From contig NZ_CP109999.1 in assembly GCF_025947145.1 (NCBI RefSeq), positions 124,001-188,000 of the forward strand: a stretch of 64,000 nt of DNA, written 5' to 3'. A program made the translations under genes and the position numbers. Under the pieces are notes generated by a model, which saw nothing but the letters and a program-made list of their open reading frames with translations, did no database searches and had not been told where the DNA came from. The DNA comes from Flavobacterium sp. N1994. Lineage in GTDB: Bacteria > Bacteroidota > Bacteroidia > Flavobacteriales > Flavobacteriaceae. Shown piece after piece: positions 28,161 through 36,238 of this stretch (position 1 is its first letter; the number at the start of each line of letters is the position of its first letter).

Positions 28161-28580
28161 TTAGTCTATTATATATTGTTCTAAATTTGAGTTTGAGTTT
28201 AGTGCTTCTTCAATGTCTTTGTCTTCTACATTGAATTCTATTTTCATCTTATCCAAATCTTTTTGTTCCAGCAAATTTACAATTTCCTCTTCGGAAATAG
28301 TAGATTGGCAAGCAAGATAATTTTCTAGGGTTGCAGAGTCTACTTCTTCAGAACGAGTAGTTACTTTATTATAAATGGGGATGGATAGCATTAAAACAAG
28401 AATGGCAGCTGCAACATAATACCAAGTTTTCTTGGTGCTAAAAATTGAAATTACCTTGGGTTCTTGCTTTGGTAATTGGGATAAAAGTCTGTCTGAGAAT
28501 GCATCAAAATAACCTTCTGGAGTTGTAAATCCTGAGGTGATTTTAGGTTCATTATCTAATTTAAAATCTTTCATGTTCAT
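28161..28580 (-). CDS. Candidate anti-sigma factor, single-pass membrane protein
   Basis: 139 residues: cytoplasmic N-terminus with the motif FTTPEGYFDAFSDRLLSQLP, one membrane segment (WYYVAAAILVLMLSIPIY, about 53-70), and an acidic periplasmic C-terminus. It lies 24 bases downstream of the ECF sigma gene and before the Spy-like gene. Position and topology are those of an anti-sigma factor, but the N-terminus lacks the zinc ZAS motif, so the mode of sigma binding is not evident. Confidence 0.75.
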   Translation of the reverse strand: MNMKDFKLDNEPKITSGFTTPEGYFDAFSDRLLSQLPKQEPKVISIFSTKKTWYYVAAAILVLMLSIPIYNKVTTRSEEVDSATLENYLACQSTISEEEIVNLLEQKDLDKMKIEFNVEDKDIEEALNSNSNLEQYIID

Positions 28581-28604
28581 TTGACAAAAGGTATAGTAAA
28601 TGGT

Positions 28605-29147
28605 TTAATTGGTCTTTACAAAATCTTCAATTTTTTTAACGGCATGGTGATAAGATGCTTTTAATGCTCCAACGGATGTGCCTAAAATCTCCGACATCTC
28701 TTCATATTTTAATTCTTCGTAATATTTCATTTTAAAAACTAATTGCTGTTTTTCAGGTAATAAAGCCACTGCTTTTTGCAATTTGAGCTGGATTTCATTC
28801 CCATCAAAATAAATATCAGCTTTCAGATTATCTACAATTCTGCTTTGTAAAGCTTCACTAGTAGTGCCATTTCGCTTGGCTTTCTGATTAATAAAGGTAA
28901 TAGCTTCATTGGTCGCAATACGATACATCCAAGAAAACAATTTACTATCCCCTTTAAAATCTTTTAAATACCGAAAGACTTTTACAAAGGTATTTTGCAA
29001 CACATCATCGGCATCATCGTGGTTTAGCACAATATTCCGAATATGATGATACAAAGGTCTTTGATAATCTCGCAAGAGTTTTTGAAACGCAACATTCTGC
29101 GTTTTCGGATTTAATAATTCCTGTATAAAATCCTTTTCTTCTTGCAA
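28605..29147 (-). CDS. ECF-family RNA polymerase sigma factor (RpoE-like)
   Basis: 180 residues. Region 2: YHHIRNIVLNHDDADDVLQNTF and SKLFSWMYRIATNEAITFIN (about 60-80); region 4: LPEKQQLVFKMKYYEELKYEE and the HTH GTSVGALKASYHHAVKKIE. It redirects RNA polymerase to a small regulon, probably envelope stress. The apparent start is TTG (29145-29147); no in-frame ATG exists upstream before a stop or downstream until region 2. It is first in a three-gene operon with a membrane anti-sigma candidate and a periplasmic helical protein. Confidence 0.93.
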   Translation of the reverse strand: MQEEKDFIQELLNPKTQNVAFQKLLRDYQRPLYHHIRNIVLNHDDADDVLQNTFVKVFRYLKDFKGDSKLFSWMYRIATNEAITFINQKAKRNGTTSEALQSRIVDNLKADIYFDGNEIQLKLQKAVALLPEKQQLVFKMKYYEELKYEEMSEILGTSVGALKASYHHAVKKIEDFVKTN

Positions 29148-29206
29148 TGTGAAAATTTAACGGGTTAGAATATAGACTGCAGAAAAGGTTTAATTTACTT
29201 ATTAAA

Positions 29207-30310
29207 TTAAGGATTTTCTGTTGGAGTAGTAGTGGCTTCTGGTGTTTCTGGTGCTACTGTTATTGGAGTTACAACAGGTTGAACAGCCGCTGCTTTAGGA
29301 AAAACAGGAATGTAAATTTCAGTCACCCATTTTGAAGGTTGCTTAATATCATCAATGGTTTTTACATATACTTCAGTATATTTCCCAGCAAAGTTTTCTT
29401 TCAATCCATTGTCAGTGATATATTTTTTTGCTTTTATCCAAGCTTCTTGACTGTGAGAATAATCTCCGGTCAAGGTTGTTTTTAGTGAGGTGAAAGCAAT
29501 AATCTCTCCAGAAGAAACATCACTTCCTGGCGAAATAAAAACCTGTTGGTTTACAGGTATGCATACCGATATAGTAGCAATATCATTAGCAATATCATAT
29601 CGGTCATATTTTACATAGGCTTTTCCTGCCATGCCTAATTTATTCTTTTTGAAAAAATGAAGCATACTGGACATCATAATTTTGATGTTTTTTGATACAC
29701 TTTTAATATGACAGGAAACCGTTTGTTTCAAACAAAATCCTGAACCACGTTGCACTATTCCGTTTACTTTTATGGTGTATGTTTTCATTTCATACTTCAA
29801 CGTCTTATCTAGGTTCCGTAAACTTTTTTCACATACATCAGTTACAATTGAACTTATGCCTCCTTTAAAAAAACTGATAACCTTAGTAATAACATCCATT
29901 TTACCTTTACTATGAATCGTTACTTTGGTACCACCAATGGTATCCTTAAAGGTCCAAGCTAAAGTGGCTGTGGCGCCATTGAAATTTACTTTTTGAGCGA
30001 TACTATCATTTTCCTTTACAAAAACGGTAGTAATATCACCATCATCAGAACCCTCTTCCCAAGAACATTTGGCACCTTTCCCCATTGTTTTAGAAGCATA
30101 ATTGAATTTAATAGCGCTATTTTTCTGCATCCAAGAACCAAAAGTCTCCCAGTTTTTATAATCATTTACATAATCAAAAACAGTACTTCGTTGTGTTTTG
30201 ATAACGCTACTTTTAGAAACTTCAAAATCTCCTTTTTGTGTGGTTACGTAGACAGTAATGCCTATTAAAGCTAGCAGTAACAGTAGGAATATATATTTAA
30301 GAATTCTCAT
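29207..30310 (-). CDS. Membrane-anchored SRPBCC / GyrI-like effector-binding protein
   Basis: About 367 residues from the ATG at 30310. It has an N-terminal membrane anchor (ILKYIFLLLLLALIGITVYV), a SRPBCC (polyketide cyclase/START-like) domain of about 150 residues with KTQRSTVFDYVNDYKNWETF, then a GyrI-like/AraC effector-binding domain (about 190-345). A Pro/Thr-rich tail ends the protein. The frame runs on to 30367, but that extension covers the promoter region and adds no recognisable sequence. The domain pair suggests small-molecule binding at the membrane. Its function is unknown. Confidence 0.8.
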   Translation of the reverse strand: MRILKYIFLLLLLALIGITVYVTTQKGDFEVSKSSVIKTQRSTVFDYVNDYKNWETFGSWMQKNSAIKFNYASKTMGKGAKCSWEEGSDDGDITTVFVKENDSIAQKVNFNGATATLAWTFKDTIGGTKVTIHSKGKMDVITKVISFFKGGISSIVTDVCEKSLRNLDKTLKYEMKTYTIKVNGIVQRGSGFCLKQTVSCHIKSVSKNIKIMMSSMLHFFKKNKLGMAGKAYVKYDRYDIANDIATISVCIPVNQQVFISPGSDVSSGEIIAFTSLKTTLTGDYSHSQEAWIKAKKYITDNGLKENFAGKYTEVYVKTIDDIKQPSKWVTEIYIPVFPKAAAVQPVVTPITVAPETPEATTTPTENP

Positions 30311-30330
30311 CGGTCGATTATTAGGTGAAA

Positions 30331-30381
30331 CAAAGTTAAGATAAAACATTGAACTTGATAGGCACATATTAAGTATATTTG
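30331..30381. promoter_or_regulatory. Divergent promoter region
   Basis: A minus-strand TAACTTTG (30331-30338) faces the SRPBCC gene and a plus-strand TATATTTG (30374-30381) faces the methyltransferase gene. Their -33 regions must overlap, so the two genes may compete for polymerase. Confidence 0.6.
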
Positions 30382-30402
30382 TCAGTATTTGAAAAACTAA
30401 TT

Positions 30403-32010
30403 ATGAAACCAAAAAACGAACTTAGAGGTATTTTATTCAGACATTTAGATGGAATAGTAACCGTTCCCGTTGCTTATTCCCTTCACCAAAAAGGAGTTTT
30501 AGATTTTATTTTACAGCACCAAAAAGTATCCTTACAAGAACTAACCGAAAAGTTTAAAGCTAACGAAGGCTACCTTAATGTGGCACTTCGAGTAATAGCA
30601 TCACAAGGTTGGCTACATCAGAATCTCGATAATCAAAAAGACGAAATCACTTTTGCAGTAACCGATAAAAGTAAAACCGCTTTTTCTTTAGTACCACTAT
30701 ATCAAGATGTTTTTCATTTGATGCAATTTACGGAACACTTTCACCCACGCAAATTTGAAGTAGAACCTTTTGAAAGGCTCAATACGTTATTCAAAAAATA
30801 CAAAACTATCTTTGGCATTACCCTTTCAGAGGATAATGATATTAGGGCTATTCAGGAACAAGTGTTATATCATATCGAAGGAGTATTAGTAGGGCCTACA
30901 ATAGTGATGCTCGGAATGACAGGTATGTTTCACAAATATTTCATGGAAACCTCCTTTCGTCCCGAAGAGTTTCACAAAAAACCAGAATGTTTTAAAGAAA
31001 TACTAGACTTTCTAACACATCTAAATTGGTTTACCAAGAAAAATGATCATTACCAATTTACAGAAACGGGTTTATTCTATGCCAAAAGAGCTGCCGCTTA
31101 TGGGGTTACCGTTTCCTATATTCCAACACTAAGAAAAATGGACGACCTCCTTTTTGGCAATCCTGCTATCCTTAGAAATGTTGGGGAACATGAAGCCGAA
31201 TTACACGTAGATCGTGAAATGAATGTATGGGGTAGTGGTGGAGCTCATGCTGAATATTTCAAGATTGTAGACGAAATCATCATCGAGTTATTCAATCGCC
31301 CTATTACTGAGCAGCCTATCGGAATTTTGGATATGGGTTGTGGCAATGGTGCTTTTCTAGAACACATGTTTGATGTAATCGAACGCCAAACCCAACGTGG
31401 TAAAATGCTAGACGAACATCCTTTGTTTTTAGTGGGCGTCGATTATAACGAAGCCGCTATAAAAGTAACACGCGCCAATCTAATCAAAGCAGACATTTGG
31501 GCAAAAGTAATCTGGGGTGATATTGGAAGACCACAATTATTAGCAGAGACTTTAAAAGACGATTACAACATCAATTTAAAAGAACTCCTCAACGTTAGAA
31601 CCTTCCTCGACCATAACAGAATATGGGAAACTCCGACAGTGAAAACTCCTAATCGAATAAGTGCTTCTTCAGGTGCTTTTGCTCATCGTGGCAAAAGGAT
31701 CAGTAACAATGAAGTAGAAGATAATTTATTGGAACATTTAAAAAAATGGTCTCCATTTGTTGAAAAGTTTGGACTACTCTTAATAGAGCTGCATACCATC
31801 GCACCCGACTTAACGGCCAACAATCTAGGAAGAACTGCCGCCACTGCCTATGATGCTACACATGGCTTTTCTGATCAATACATTGTAGAAATTGATGTAC
31901 TTCATAAAATAGCCGCAGAAGCTGGACTCTTTTCCGATGAAAACGTATTTACTAAGTTTCCGAATTCCGATATAGCAACAGTGAGTGTTAATCTCTTAAA
32001 AGGGAAGTAA
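30403..32010 (+). CDS. Class I SAM-dependent methyltransferase (AprA-like)
   Basis: About 535 residues. An N-terminal winged-helix-like region (GVLDFILQHQKVSLQELTEKF) resembles the dimerisation domain of O-methyltransferases, and a C-terminal Rossmann domain carries motif I GILDMGCGNGAFLEHM (about 305-320) and VGVDYNEAAIKVTRANL. Its length and layout are like AprA-related methyltransferases of natural-product pathways, but no polyketide or peptide synthetase genes are near. The frame reaches a TTG at 30379, but that codon overlaps the -7 box TATATTTG, so the ATG at 30403 is used. The substrate is unknown. Confidence 0.82.
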   Translation: MKPKNELRGILFRHLDGIVTVPVAYSLHQKGVLDFILQHQKVSLQELTEKFKANEGYLNVALRVIASQGWLHQNLDNQKDEITFAVTDKSKTAFSLVPLYQDVFHLMQFTEHFHPRKFEVEPFERLNTLFKKYKTIFGITLSEDNDIRAIQEQVLYHIEGVLVGPTIVMLGMTGMFHKYFMETSFRPEEFHKKPECFKEILDFLTHLNWFTKKNDHYQFTETGLFYAKRAAAYGVTVSYIPTLRKMDDLLFGNPAILRNVGEHEAELHVDREMNVWGSGGAHAEYFKIVDEIIIELFNRPITEQPIGILDMGCGNGAFLEHMFDVIERQTQRGKMLDEHPLFLVGVDYNEAAIKVTRANLIKADIWAKVIWGDIGRPQLLAETLKDDYNINLKELLNVRTFLDHNRIWETPTVKTPNRISASSGAFAHRGKRISNNEVEDNLLEHLKKWSPFVEKFGLLLIELHTIAPDLTANNLGRTAATAYDATHGFSDQYIVEIDVLHKIAAEAGLFSDENVFTKFPNSDIATVSVNLLKGK

Positions 32011-32046
32011 TTACTATGTCATTCACACGATGGAGAGAATACTAAC

Positions 32047-32235
32047 CTAATGCTTAGTCACCACCTTTATCACAAACAACAAAGCAATAAAAAGCAAAAA
32101 CGCGATTAGTACCTTATAACTCCCTTTATATACCTTTTGGTGAAGTGCCTTGTCTTTTCCGTAGGCAAAATAAGCAGCGATTACAAACGCCACAAAAAAC
32201 AGTGCGGCAAAAGTCCATTGACCAGTTGTGAACAT
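32047..32235 (-). CDS. Small two-helix membrane protein
   Basis: 62 residues with two hydrophobic segments (TFAALFFVAFVIAAYFAYG and VLIAFLLFIALLFVIKVV) separated by a basic loop. It reads as a conserved flavobacterial membrane protein of unknown function. It lies 37 bases after the convergent methyltransferase stop; the upstream pyrophosphohydrolase is divergent. Confidence 0.7.
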   Translation of the reverse strand: MFTTGQWTFAALFFVAFVIAAYFAYGKDKALHQKVYKGSYKVLIAFLLFIALLFVIKVVTKH

Positions 32236-32313
32236 TTATTTCAAATTTTCAACAAATTTACTCAAATGTATCCGAAAGTTGTAATTTGCAGCAACAATAA
32301 ATTTCGATTCCAA

Positions 32314-32697
32314 ATGCAAAAACAACTCAACGCAGTAAAAGAATTTCATACTTCCTTCGGATTAGGAGTAAGCCACGAAATGAGAGCCGATTTAGGAGAG
32401 CAAAAGAATATGTTGCGCTTCAACCTAATGAAAGAAGAAAATGAAGAATACCTAGAAGCGGTTCAGAATAACGACCTAATAGAAATTGCCGATGCGCTAG
32501 GAGATATGCTGTACATTTTATGCGGAACCATATTAGAACACGGACTACAACACAAGATAGAAGAAGTCTTTGACGAAATCCAACGCAGCAACATGAGCAA
32601 ACTAGGAGAGGACGGAAACCCAATCTATCGTGAAGATGGTAAGGTAATGAAAGGACCCAACTACTTCAAACCAAGCTTTGAGGACATACTACGATAG
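32314..32697 (+). CDS. MazG-like NTP pyrophosphohydrolase
   Basis: About 127 residues of the all-alpha NTP-PPase superfamily. The metal-binding pattern KEENEEYLEA (EExxE) and DALGDMLYIL (ExxD-type helix) hydrolyse NTP to NMP and pyrophosphate, as in house-cleaning enzymes. An ATG at 32266 in the same frame would add 16 residues, but the sequence between the two starts holds a GTAATTTGC promoter-like box, and homologues usually begin just before QLNAVKEFHTSFGLG. Confidence in family is high, in start moderate. Confidence 0.85.
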   Translation: MQKQLNAVKEFHTSFGLGVSHEMRADLGEQKNMLRFNLMKEENEEYLEAVQNNDLIEIADALGDMLYILCGTILEHGLQHKIEEVFDEIQRSNMSKLGEDGNPIYREDGKVMKGPNYFKPSFEDILR

Positions 32698-32703
32698 TTG
32701 CCT

Positions 32704-33507
32704 TTACTTCCATATAGTCGAATTGCTCTTAAAATAAGGAGCAAACGCTTTTATTAGTGCCCAAAAGATAGGAAGAAAAAGTGCCAAACAAAGCGCAAAC
32801 AAATAATTAGGGGTTATATAAGTAGCCTGTATTTTGACTTGAATCACATTGTGGAAAATATAAAAAAAGCAATTCCCAGCCCAATGCATGCCACCGGTCA
32901 ACCATAACCTTTTAGTATAAATAACAGGGATAATATAGATAACACCCAACAGAAACAAATACATCCAAGTTTCTATGCCATCTTGATACCGATAAATGTG
33001 ATTCAATACATAGATAGTAGCAGAAAATAAGATCAACAATTTAGGCTTTATCGCTTTTTTAAAGTGTTTATAGATAAGCCCTCGGGTCAAAATATCTTCC
33101 GAAAATGAAGAAAACAGCACCCCAAAAACAAAAGGCAAACTCATAGCAAAAATCCCAGTCAAGTTAGGAACAATTTCTATCGACTCTATTCCCAAAGCCA
33201 GAGAGATGAAATAAGGAATAGCATACATCACCACTCCCATAAAAATTCCAAAAAACAAGGAACCCATTAGTTTTCCTTTAAAGGACAACCCCCAAGCCGC
33301 CAGTCCATTATCGGAATACCAATTCCCTAAAAAATAAGCCGCCACAAAAAATAAGAGTTGAAAAAACAAAAAGCCCACCACACTGTTATGAAAGAGGAGC
33401 ATATACTCGGCAGCATGATAAAGTAAAAAGAGAATCACAAAAGTTATTCCCGCTATCCCAGATGGTGAAATGTTGAACTTCGTTATTTTAGACCCTTGCG
33501 TACTCAT
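32704..33507 (-). CDS. CPBP family intramembrane metalloprotease
   Basis: About 268 residues with about eight membrane segments and the CPBP (Abi/CAAX protease) motifs: FSSFSEDILTRGLIYKHF, in which the usual EExxxR is ED...R, and a later LNHIYRYQDG His motif. Family members cleave prenylated or bacteriocin-like substrates in the membrane or give immunity to them; the substrate here is unknown. The Glu-to-Asp change at the first motif is conservative. The ATG at 33507 is used; the TTG at 33516 would add three residues. Confidence 0.82.
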   Translation of the reverse strand: MSTQGSKITKFNISPSGIAGITFVILFLLYHAAEYMLLFHNSVVGFLFFQLLFFVAAYFLGNWYSDNGLAAWGLSFKGKLMGSLFFGIFMGVVMYAIPYFISLALGIESIEIVPNLTGIFAMSLPFVFGVLFSSFSEDILTRGLIYKHFKKAIKPKLLILFSATIYVLNHIYRYQDGIETWMYLFLLGVIYIIPVIYTKRLWLTGGMHWAGNCFFYIFHNVIQVKIQATYITPNYLFALCLALFLPIFWALIKAFAPYFKSNSTIWK

Positions 33508-33562
33508 AATCAGCAAATGAATAAAGAATAGGAAACTAAAAGTACAAAAAAATAGTTATAAA

Positions 33563-33760
33563 CTACTCTCCCTTCGAATCCTCATTATACCGCAGAATAT
33601 GTCTTCTCAAAAGACCTCCATTGGCTAAAAGTAATATTCCAATTACCATGCGATTGCGAAAAGGATAAAAAGAAGAAGAAGGATCGGTAAACGCTATAAC
33701 AAGCAATACCAAATTAGCCAAAGTTAACACAGACAATACAATCAAAACAAGTTTTCTCAT
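33563..33760 (-). CDS. Small two-helix membrane protein
   Basis: 65 residues with two hydrophobic stretches (LVLIVLSVLTLANLVLLVIAF and MVIGILLLANGGLL) and a charged tail. Not recognised. It is 55 bases upstream of the CPBP protease gene on the same strand and could be co-transcribed with it. Confidence 0.6.
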   Translation of the reverse strand: MRKLVLIVLSVLTLANLVLLVIAFTDPSSSFYPFRNRMVIGILLLANGGLLRRHILRYNEDSKGE

Positions 33761-33822
33761 GAGATGGGTATAGATATAATAGTAGGAAAGATAAGCTTTA
33801 TACAGTTACTAATCAAAAAATA

Positions 33823-34461
33823 TTAATCCTTAACACAACGAACGGAAATGCCCAACATCTTATCATTAGTCCCACTACCTAAATAGGTGGTTTGAGAGAA
33901 TAAAGCAGTGTTCCAACAACGTTGAGGATTGTCTGCATTTGGAGTAGTACTCCAATAAAAACTATAGAAACCTAAATTAGCAAAGGTGTCATTGCGATAC
34001 CCGCCAGGGACTCCTGTAAAACCAGTACTATTAGTAGCCCCTGCATTAGGTGCTAACCAATGCGTAGTTCCTGTTTCTTTTAAAGCGGCTCCTGCCACTG
34101 GAGCTCCTCCTAAATAATCTGCTAAAGTAGTCCATTCTTCTTTTGAGGGAACATGCCAACCCTCTGGTGCCAATCCTCTTGGGTCATTTACAGCATACCA
34201 GTTATAAAGTTTACCATATACCTTATCGTTGTTGGCATCATTATTATAATAACACCAAGCACCTGTAGTTAAAGTAAGCCATTGGTTAGGGTCAGTCACT
34301 TGTGGAATAGCATCACCATTTCTATATTTTTCTACAGCTAAGTTTTTCTTCATCCAAGTTTGCTGTCCAATTTTTACGGTTTCAATAGTATCCGTATCAT
34401 CAGGACAAGCGGTTAGTAGTAACAAAAGCGAAAAAGCAGCAAGGGTAGAAATAACTTTCAT
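33823..34461 (-). CDS. FISUMP-domain lipoprotein
   Basis: 212 residues: lipoprotein signal (lipobox LLTAC, Cys about 19) and a Fibrobacter succinogenes major paralogous domain. Signatures are IGQQTWMKKNLAVEKYRNGD, WCYYNNDANNDKVYGKLYNW, GWHVPSKEEWTTL, FTGVPGGYRN and the C-terminal ISVRCVKD. The domain is C-lectin-like, found on the surface of many Bacteroidetes, with probable ligand-binding roles. It is a single gene, the last recognisable core-genome gene before the accessory region. Confidence 0.9.
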   Translation of the reverse strand: MKVISTLAAFSLLLLLTACPDDTDTIETVKIGQQTWMKKNLAVEKYRNGDAIPQVTDPNQWLTLTTGAWCYYNNDANNDKVYGKLYNWYAVNDPRGLAPEGWHVPSKEEWTTLADYLGGAPVAGAALKETGTTHWLAPNAGATNSTGFTGVPGGYRNDTFANLGFYSFYWSTTPNADNPQRCWNTALFSQTTYLGSGTNDKMLGISVRCVKD

Positions 34462-34587
34462 AGTATTGGTTTTGGTTTGACAAGAGTAAAAGTAAAACTA
34501 ATGTAGTAATTAATTTATTAGAAATCAATATTTTATTCTTGAGCAGCAATACTCAATGAAAACTCGCACACGAGCGTAGCGACTGCT

Positions 34588-34611
34588 GAAGGAAACGACT
34601 GTTAGCTGCTG
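34588..34611. repeat. Cassette-boundary repeat, copy A
   Basis: Core AAACGACTGTTAGC (34593-34606), first of three related quasi-palindromes placed around the two genes of this region. Just upstream, CTCG-CACA-CGAG and an outer AAAACTC/GAGTTTT pair can fold the segment 34559-34617 into a hairpin. Confidence 0.55.
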
Positions 34612-34619
34612 AGTTTTTA

Positions 34620-35288
34620 TTATACAAAAGTTGCTGTTCTCAATTTCTCTTTTTCAATGCAAGCATTTTCGGCAAACCAATCCGTAATTACTTTTTTCAA
34701 TTCGGATTTATTTACAGTATTTTTTTGCGTCCTGATTTCTAAATAATTTTCTGAAGTAATTTTTTCAACTAAGTCTTTTAAAGTTTTAATTTTTAATTCT
34801 TTTCCAAACCAAGCACACGAATAGAAACCAAATATAGAAATTGCTCCTCCCAAAATTCCATATTTAAATTTTATAAAAAGCAATATAAATGAAACTGCTG
34901 AAAGTAAAACTAAAGTATAAAATACATAAGCTGGCGGAGTCAATATATTTAATTTAAAGCCAATATTCTTCTCGACTTTTTTTACAAGTTCAATTCTGTT
35001 TTTTCTTGGAAACAAATCTTCAAGTTTATTTTCAAGCTTTATTTCATCTTTTACAGCGACTTTCTCTTCAACTAGTGAATTTCGCAATTTATAAAATGCT
35101 TGCTGTGAAGTACAACTTTCAACATTTTCTAACTCTATTTTCGATATAATTAAGTTGCAGAATTCATCGAAATTTTTCACGCTTTCAGTTTCTCCATCTT
35201 CAAATTTGAACTTGTACATATTCTCTATTGAAGGAATACAATCTTCAATGTTTTCAATTTCGTATTTGTCTAACTTATACGTATTCAT
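34620..35288 (-). CDS. Hypothetical protein with two central membrane segments
   Basis: 222 residues. An acidic N-terminal soluble part resembles an acyl-carrier-like helical domain in make-up only. It is followed by two hydrophobic segments (YVFYTLVLLSAVSFILLFI and YGILGGAISIFGFYSCAWFG, about 120-160) and a C-terminal soluble part. Not recognised. It is bounded by repeat B before its start and repeat A after its stop, so it looks like a mobile gene cassette. It is AT-rich compared with neighbouring core genes. Confidence 0.7.
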   Translation of the reverse strand: MNTYKLDKYEIENIEDCIPSIENMYKFKFEDGETESVKNFDEFCNLIISKIELENVESCTSQQAFYKLRNSLVEEKVAVKDEIKLENKLEDLFPRKNRIELVKKVEKNIGFKLNILTPPAYVFYTLVLLSAVSFILLFIKFKYGILGGAISIFGFYSCAWFGKELKIKTLKDLVEKITSENYLEIRTQKNTVNKSELKKVITDWFAENACIEKEKLRTATFV

Positions 35289-35304
35289 CTTTGTTTATGT
35301 TTTA

Positions 35305-35333
35305 TAACATTGCTGTAAACGGCGGTTAGCAGT
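35305..35333. repeat. Cassette-boundary repeat, copy B
   Basis: TAACATTGCTG followed by core AAACGGCGGTTAGC (35317-35330); quasi-palindromic (TGCT..AAC/GTT..AGCA). It fills the short gap between the two cassette-like genes. Confidence 0.55.
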
Positions 35334-35344
35334 AGTACTTTTTT

Positions 35345-35837
35345 CTAAAAATCGATTTTATACATTGTTGGAAATTCTTTGTTATAAACTAGTTTAAGCG
35401 TATCTCCAACTTTATATTTATTTTCCTCGTCTGTATGATAATAAGTAATCAATTCGCTATTATTCACTTCATATTTACAGTTTATGAGCCAAACATTTTT
35501 TGATTTCTTTTTGTCAACAACTATACATACAGTTTCTTTCCCATGTTTCTTTAATTCCTTATCTTTTCGATATTCTTGAAAAAATCCAAATGTTGGTCCT
35601 ACAATTAATATTGATGAAATAGATAATCCAAGTATTTTAATTGGACTAAAATTTTGATCTATACTTTTGATTATTTTGTAAATAAAAAAGGGGGAGTACA
35701 CCAGCAATTAATACAAATTCGAGCCAATTAAGAGACTTATATTTTGAATACGCAATTTCTTTTGGGATGAAATAAATAAATACTAAAAGAAGTGTAGTGA
35801 GTAATAACCAAAGTGTCTTATTTTTTTTTCTTTCCAT
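35345..35837 (-). pseudogene. Membrane protein gene split by a frameshift
   Basis: Two overlapping minus-strand frames read as one protein of about 164 residues. Frame one starts at the ATG at 35837 (MERKKNKTLWLLLTTLLLVF) and encodes two membrane segments. Frame two (35345-35707) lacks an ATG and continues with IYKIIKSIDQNFSPIKILG, a third membrane segment and a soluble beta domain ending PTMYKIDF. The break lies at a C5T6 run (35685-35695); removing one T joins the frames. It could be a real mutation, a sequencing error, or slippage in a homopolymer. It is bounded by repeats B and C. Confidence 0.6.
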
Positions 35838-35876
35838 TTAGTTCTATTTTCAAGAGATTTGGTGAAGTATTACTGG

Positions 35877-36004
35877 TAACGTTCCGCCGTATGCAGACAG
35901 TGGTGTCATTCATTAGCGGAACATTCAAATTTAGAAAAATTTCCCTTAGCCGAGAACTTTCCATAACAAACCCAAACTAGCCATTGCTGCAAACGGCTGT
36001 TATC
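35877..36004. repeat. attC-like imperfect inverted repeat, copy C
   Basis: Left end: GTAAC then GTTCCGCCGTATGCAGACAG (35881-35900). Right end: CCATTGCTGCAAACGGCTGT (35981-36000) then TA. The right end's reverse complement matches the left end from GCCGT-TGCAG to -TGG. An inner pair GTTCCGC/GCGGAAC (35881-35887 with 35916-35922) is perfect. About 128 bp overall, in the size range of integron attC sites, but the exact RYYYAAC/GTTRRRY boxes are not met. It lies in the 400-base gap before the integrase, which holds no gene. Confidence 0.5.
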
Positions 36005-36115
36005 CTCATTTTATTTCTGCCAGTTCTCAAATGCACTTAAAGTGCCGTATTTATTGATTTTGTAAAAATAACAAGCTCAAAATAACGCAATAAAAAGCAA
36101 GAAAAACCTTGTTTT

Positions 36116-36153
36116 GTTGTACCTAATGTTGTACCTTAGTATCACGTTGCACC
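36116..36153 (+). repeat. Three GTTGYACC direct repeats upstream of the integrase
   Basis: GTTGTACC (36116-36123), GTTGTACC (36128-36135), GTTGCACC (36146-36153). Short spaced direct repeats beside an integrase gene are the usual form of arm-type integrase sites; the true attachment core is not identifiable without the other end. Confidence 0.4.
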
Positions 36154-36238
36154 CGATTGAAATGCCAATATTTACAAGGCTTTCACTTGTTTGCATCGCT
36201 TTACAAATATAGTATAACTTTTCAAATTTTTAAAAACT

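Noticed and set aside
32137-32313. Upstream extension of the MazG-like gene
   Set aside because: It overlaps the divergent small membrane protein gene and a promoter-like box; the homologous part begins near 32314.
35640-35710. Programmed -1 frameshift in the C5T6 run
   Set aside because: No canonical X-XXY-YYZ heptamer in the zero frame and no clear downstream stimulator; kept only as one of three explanations.
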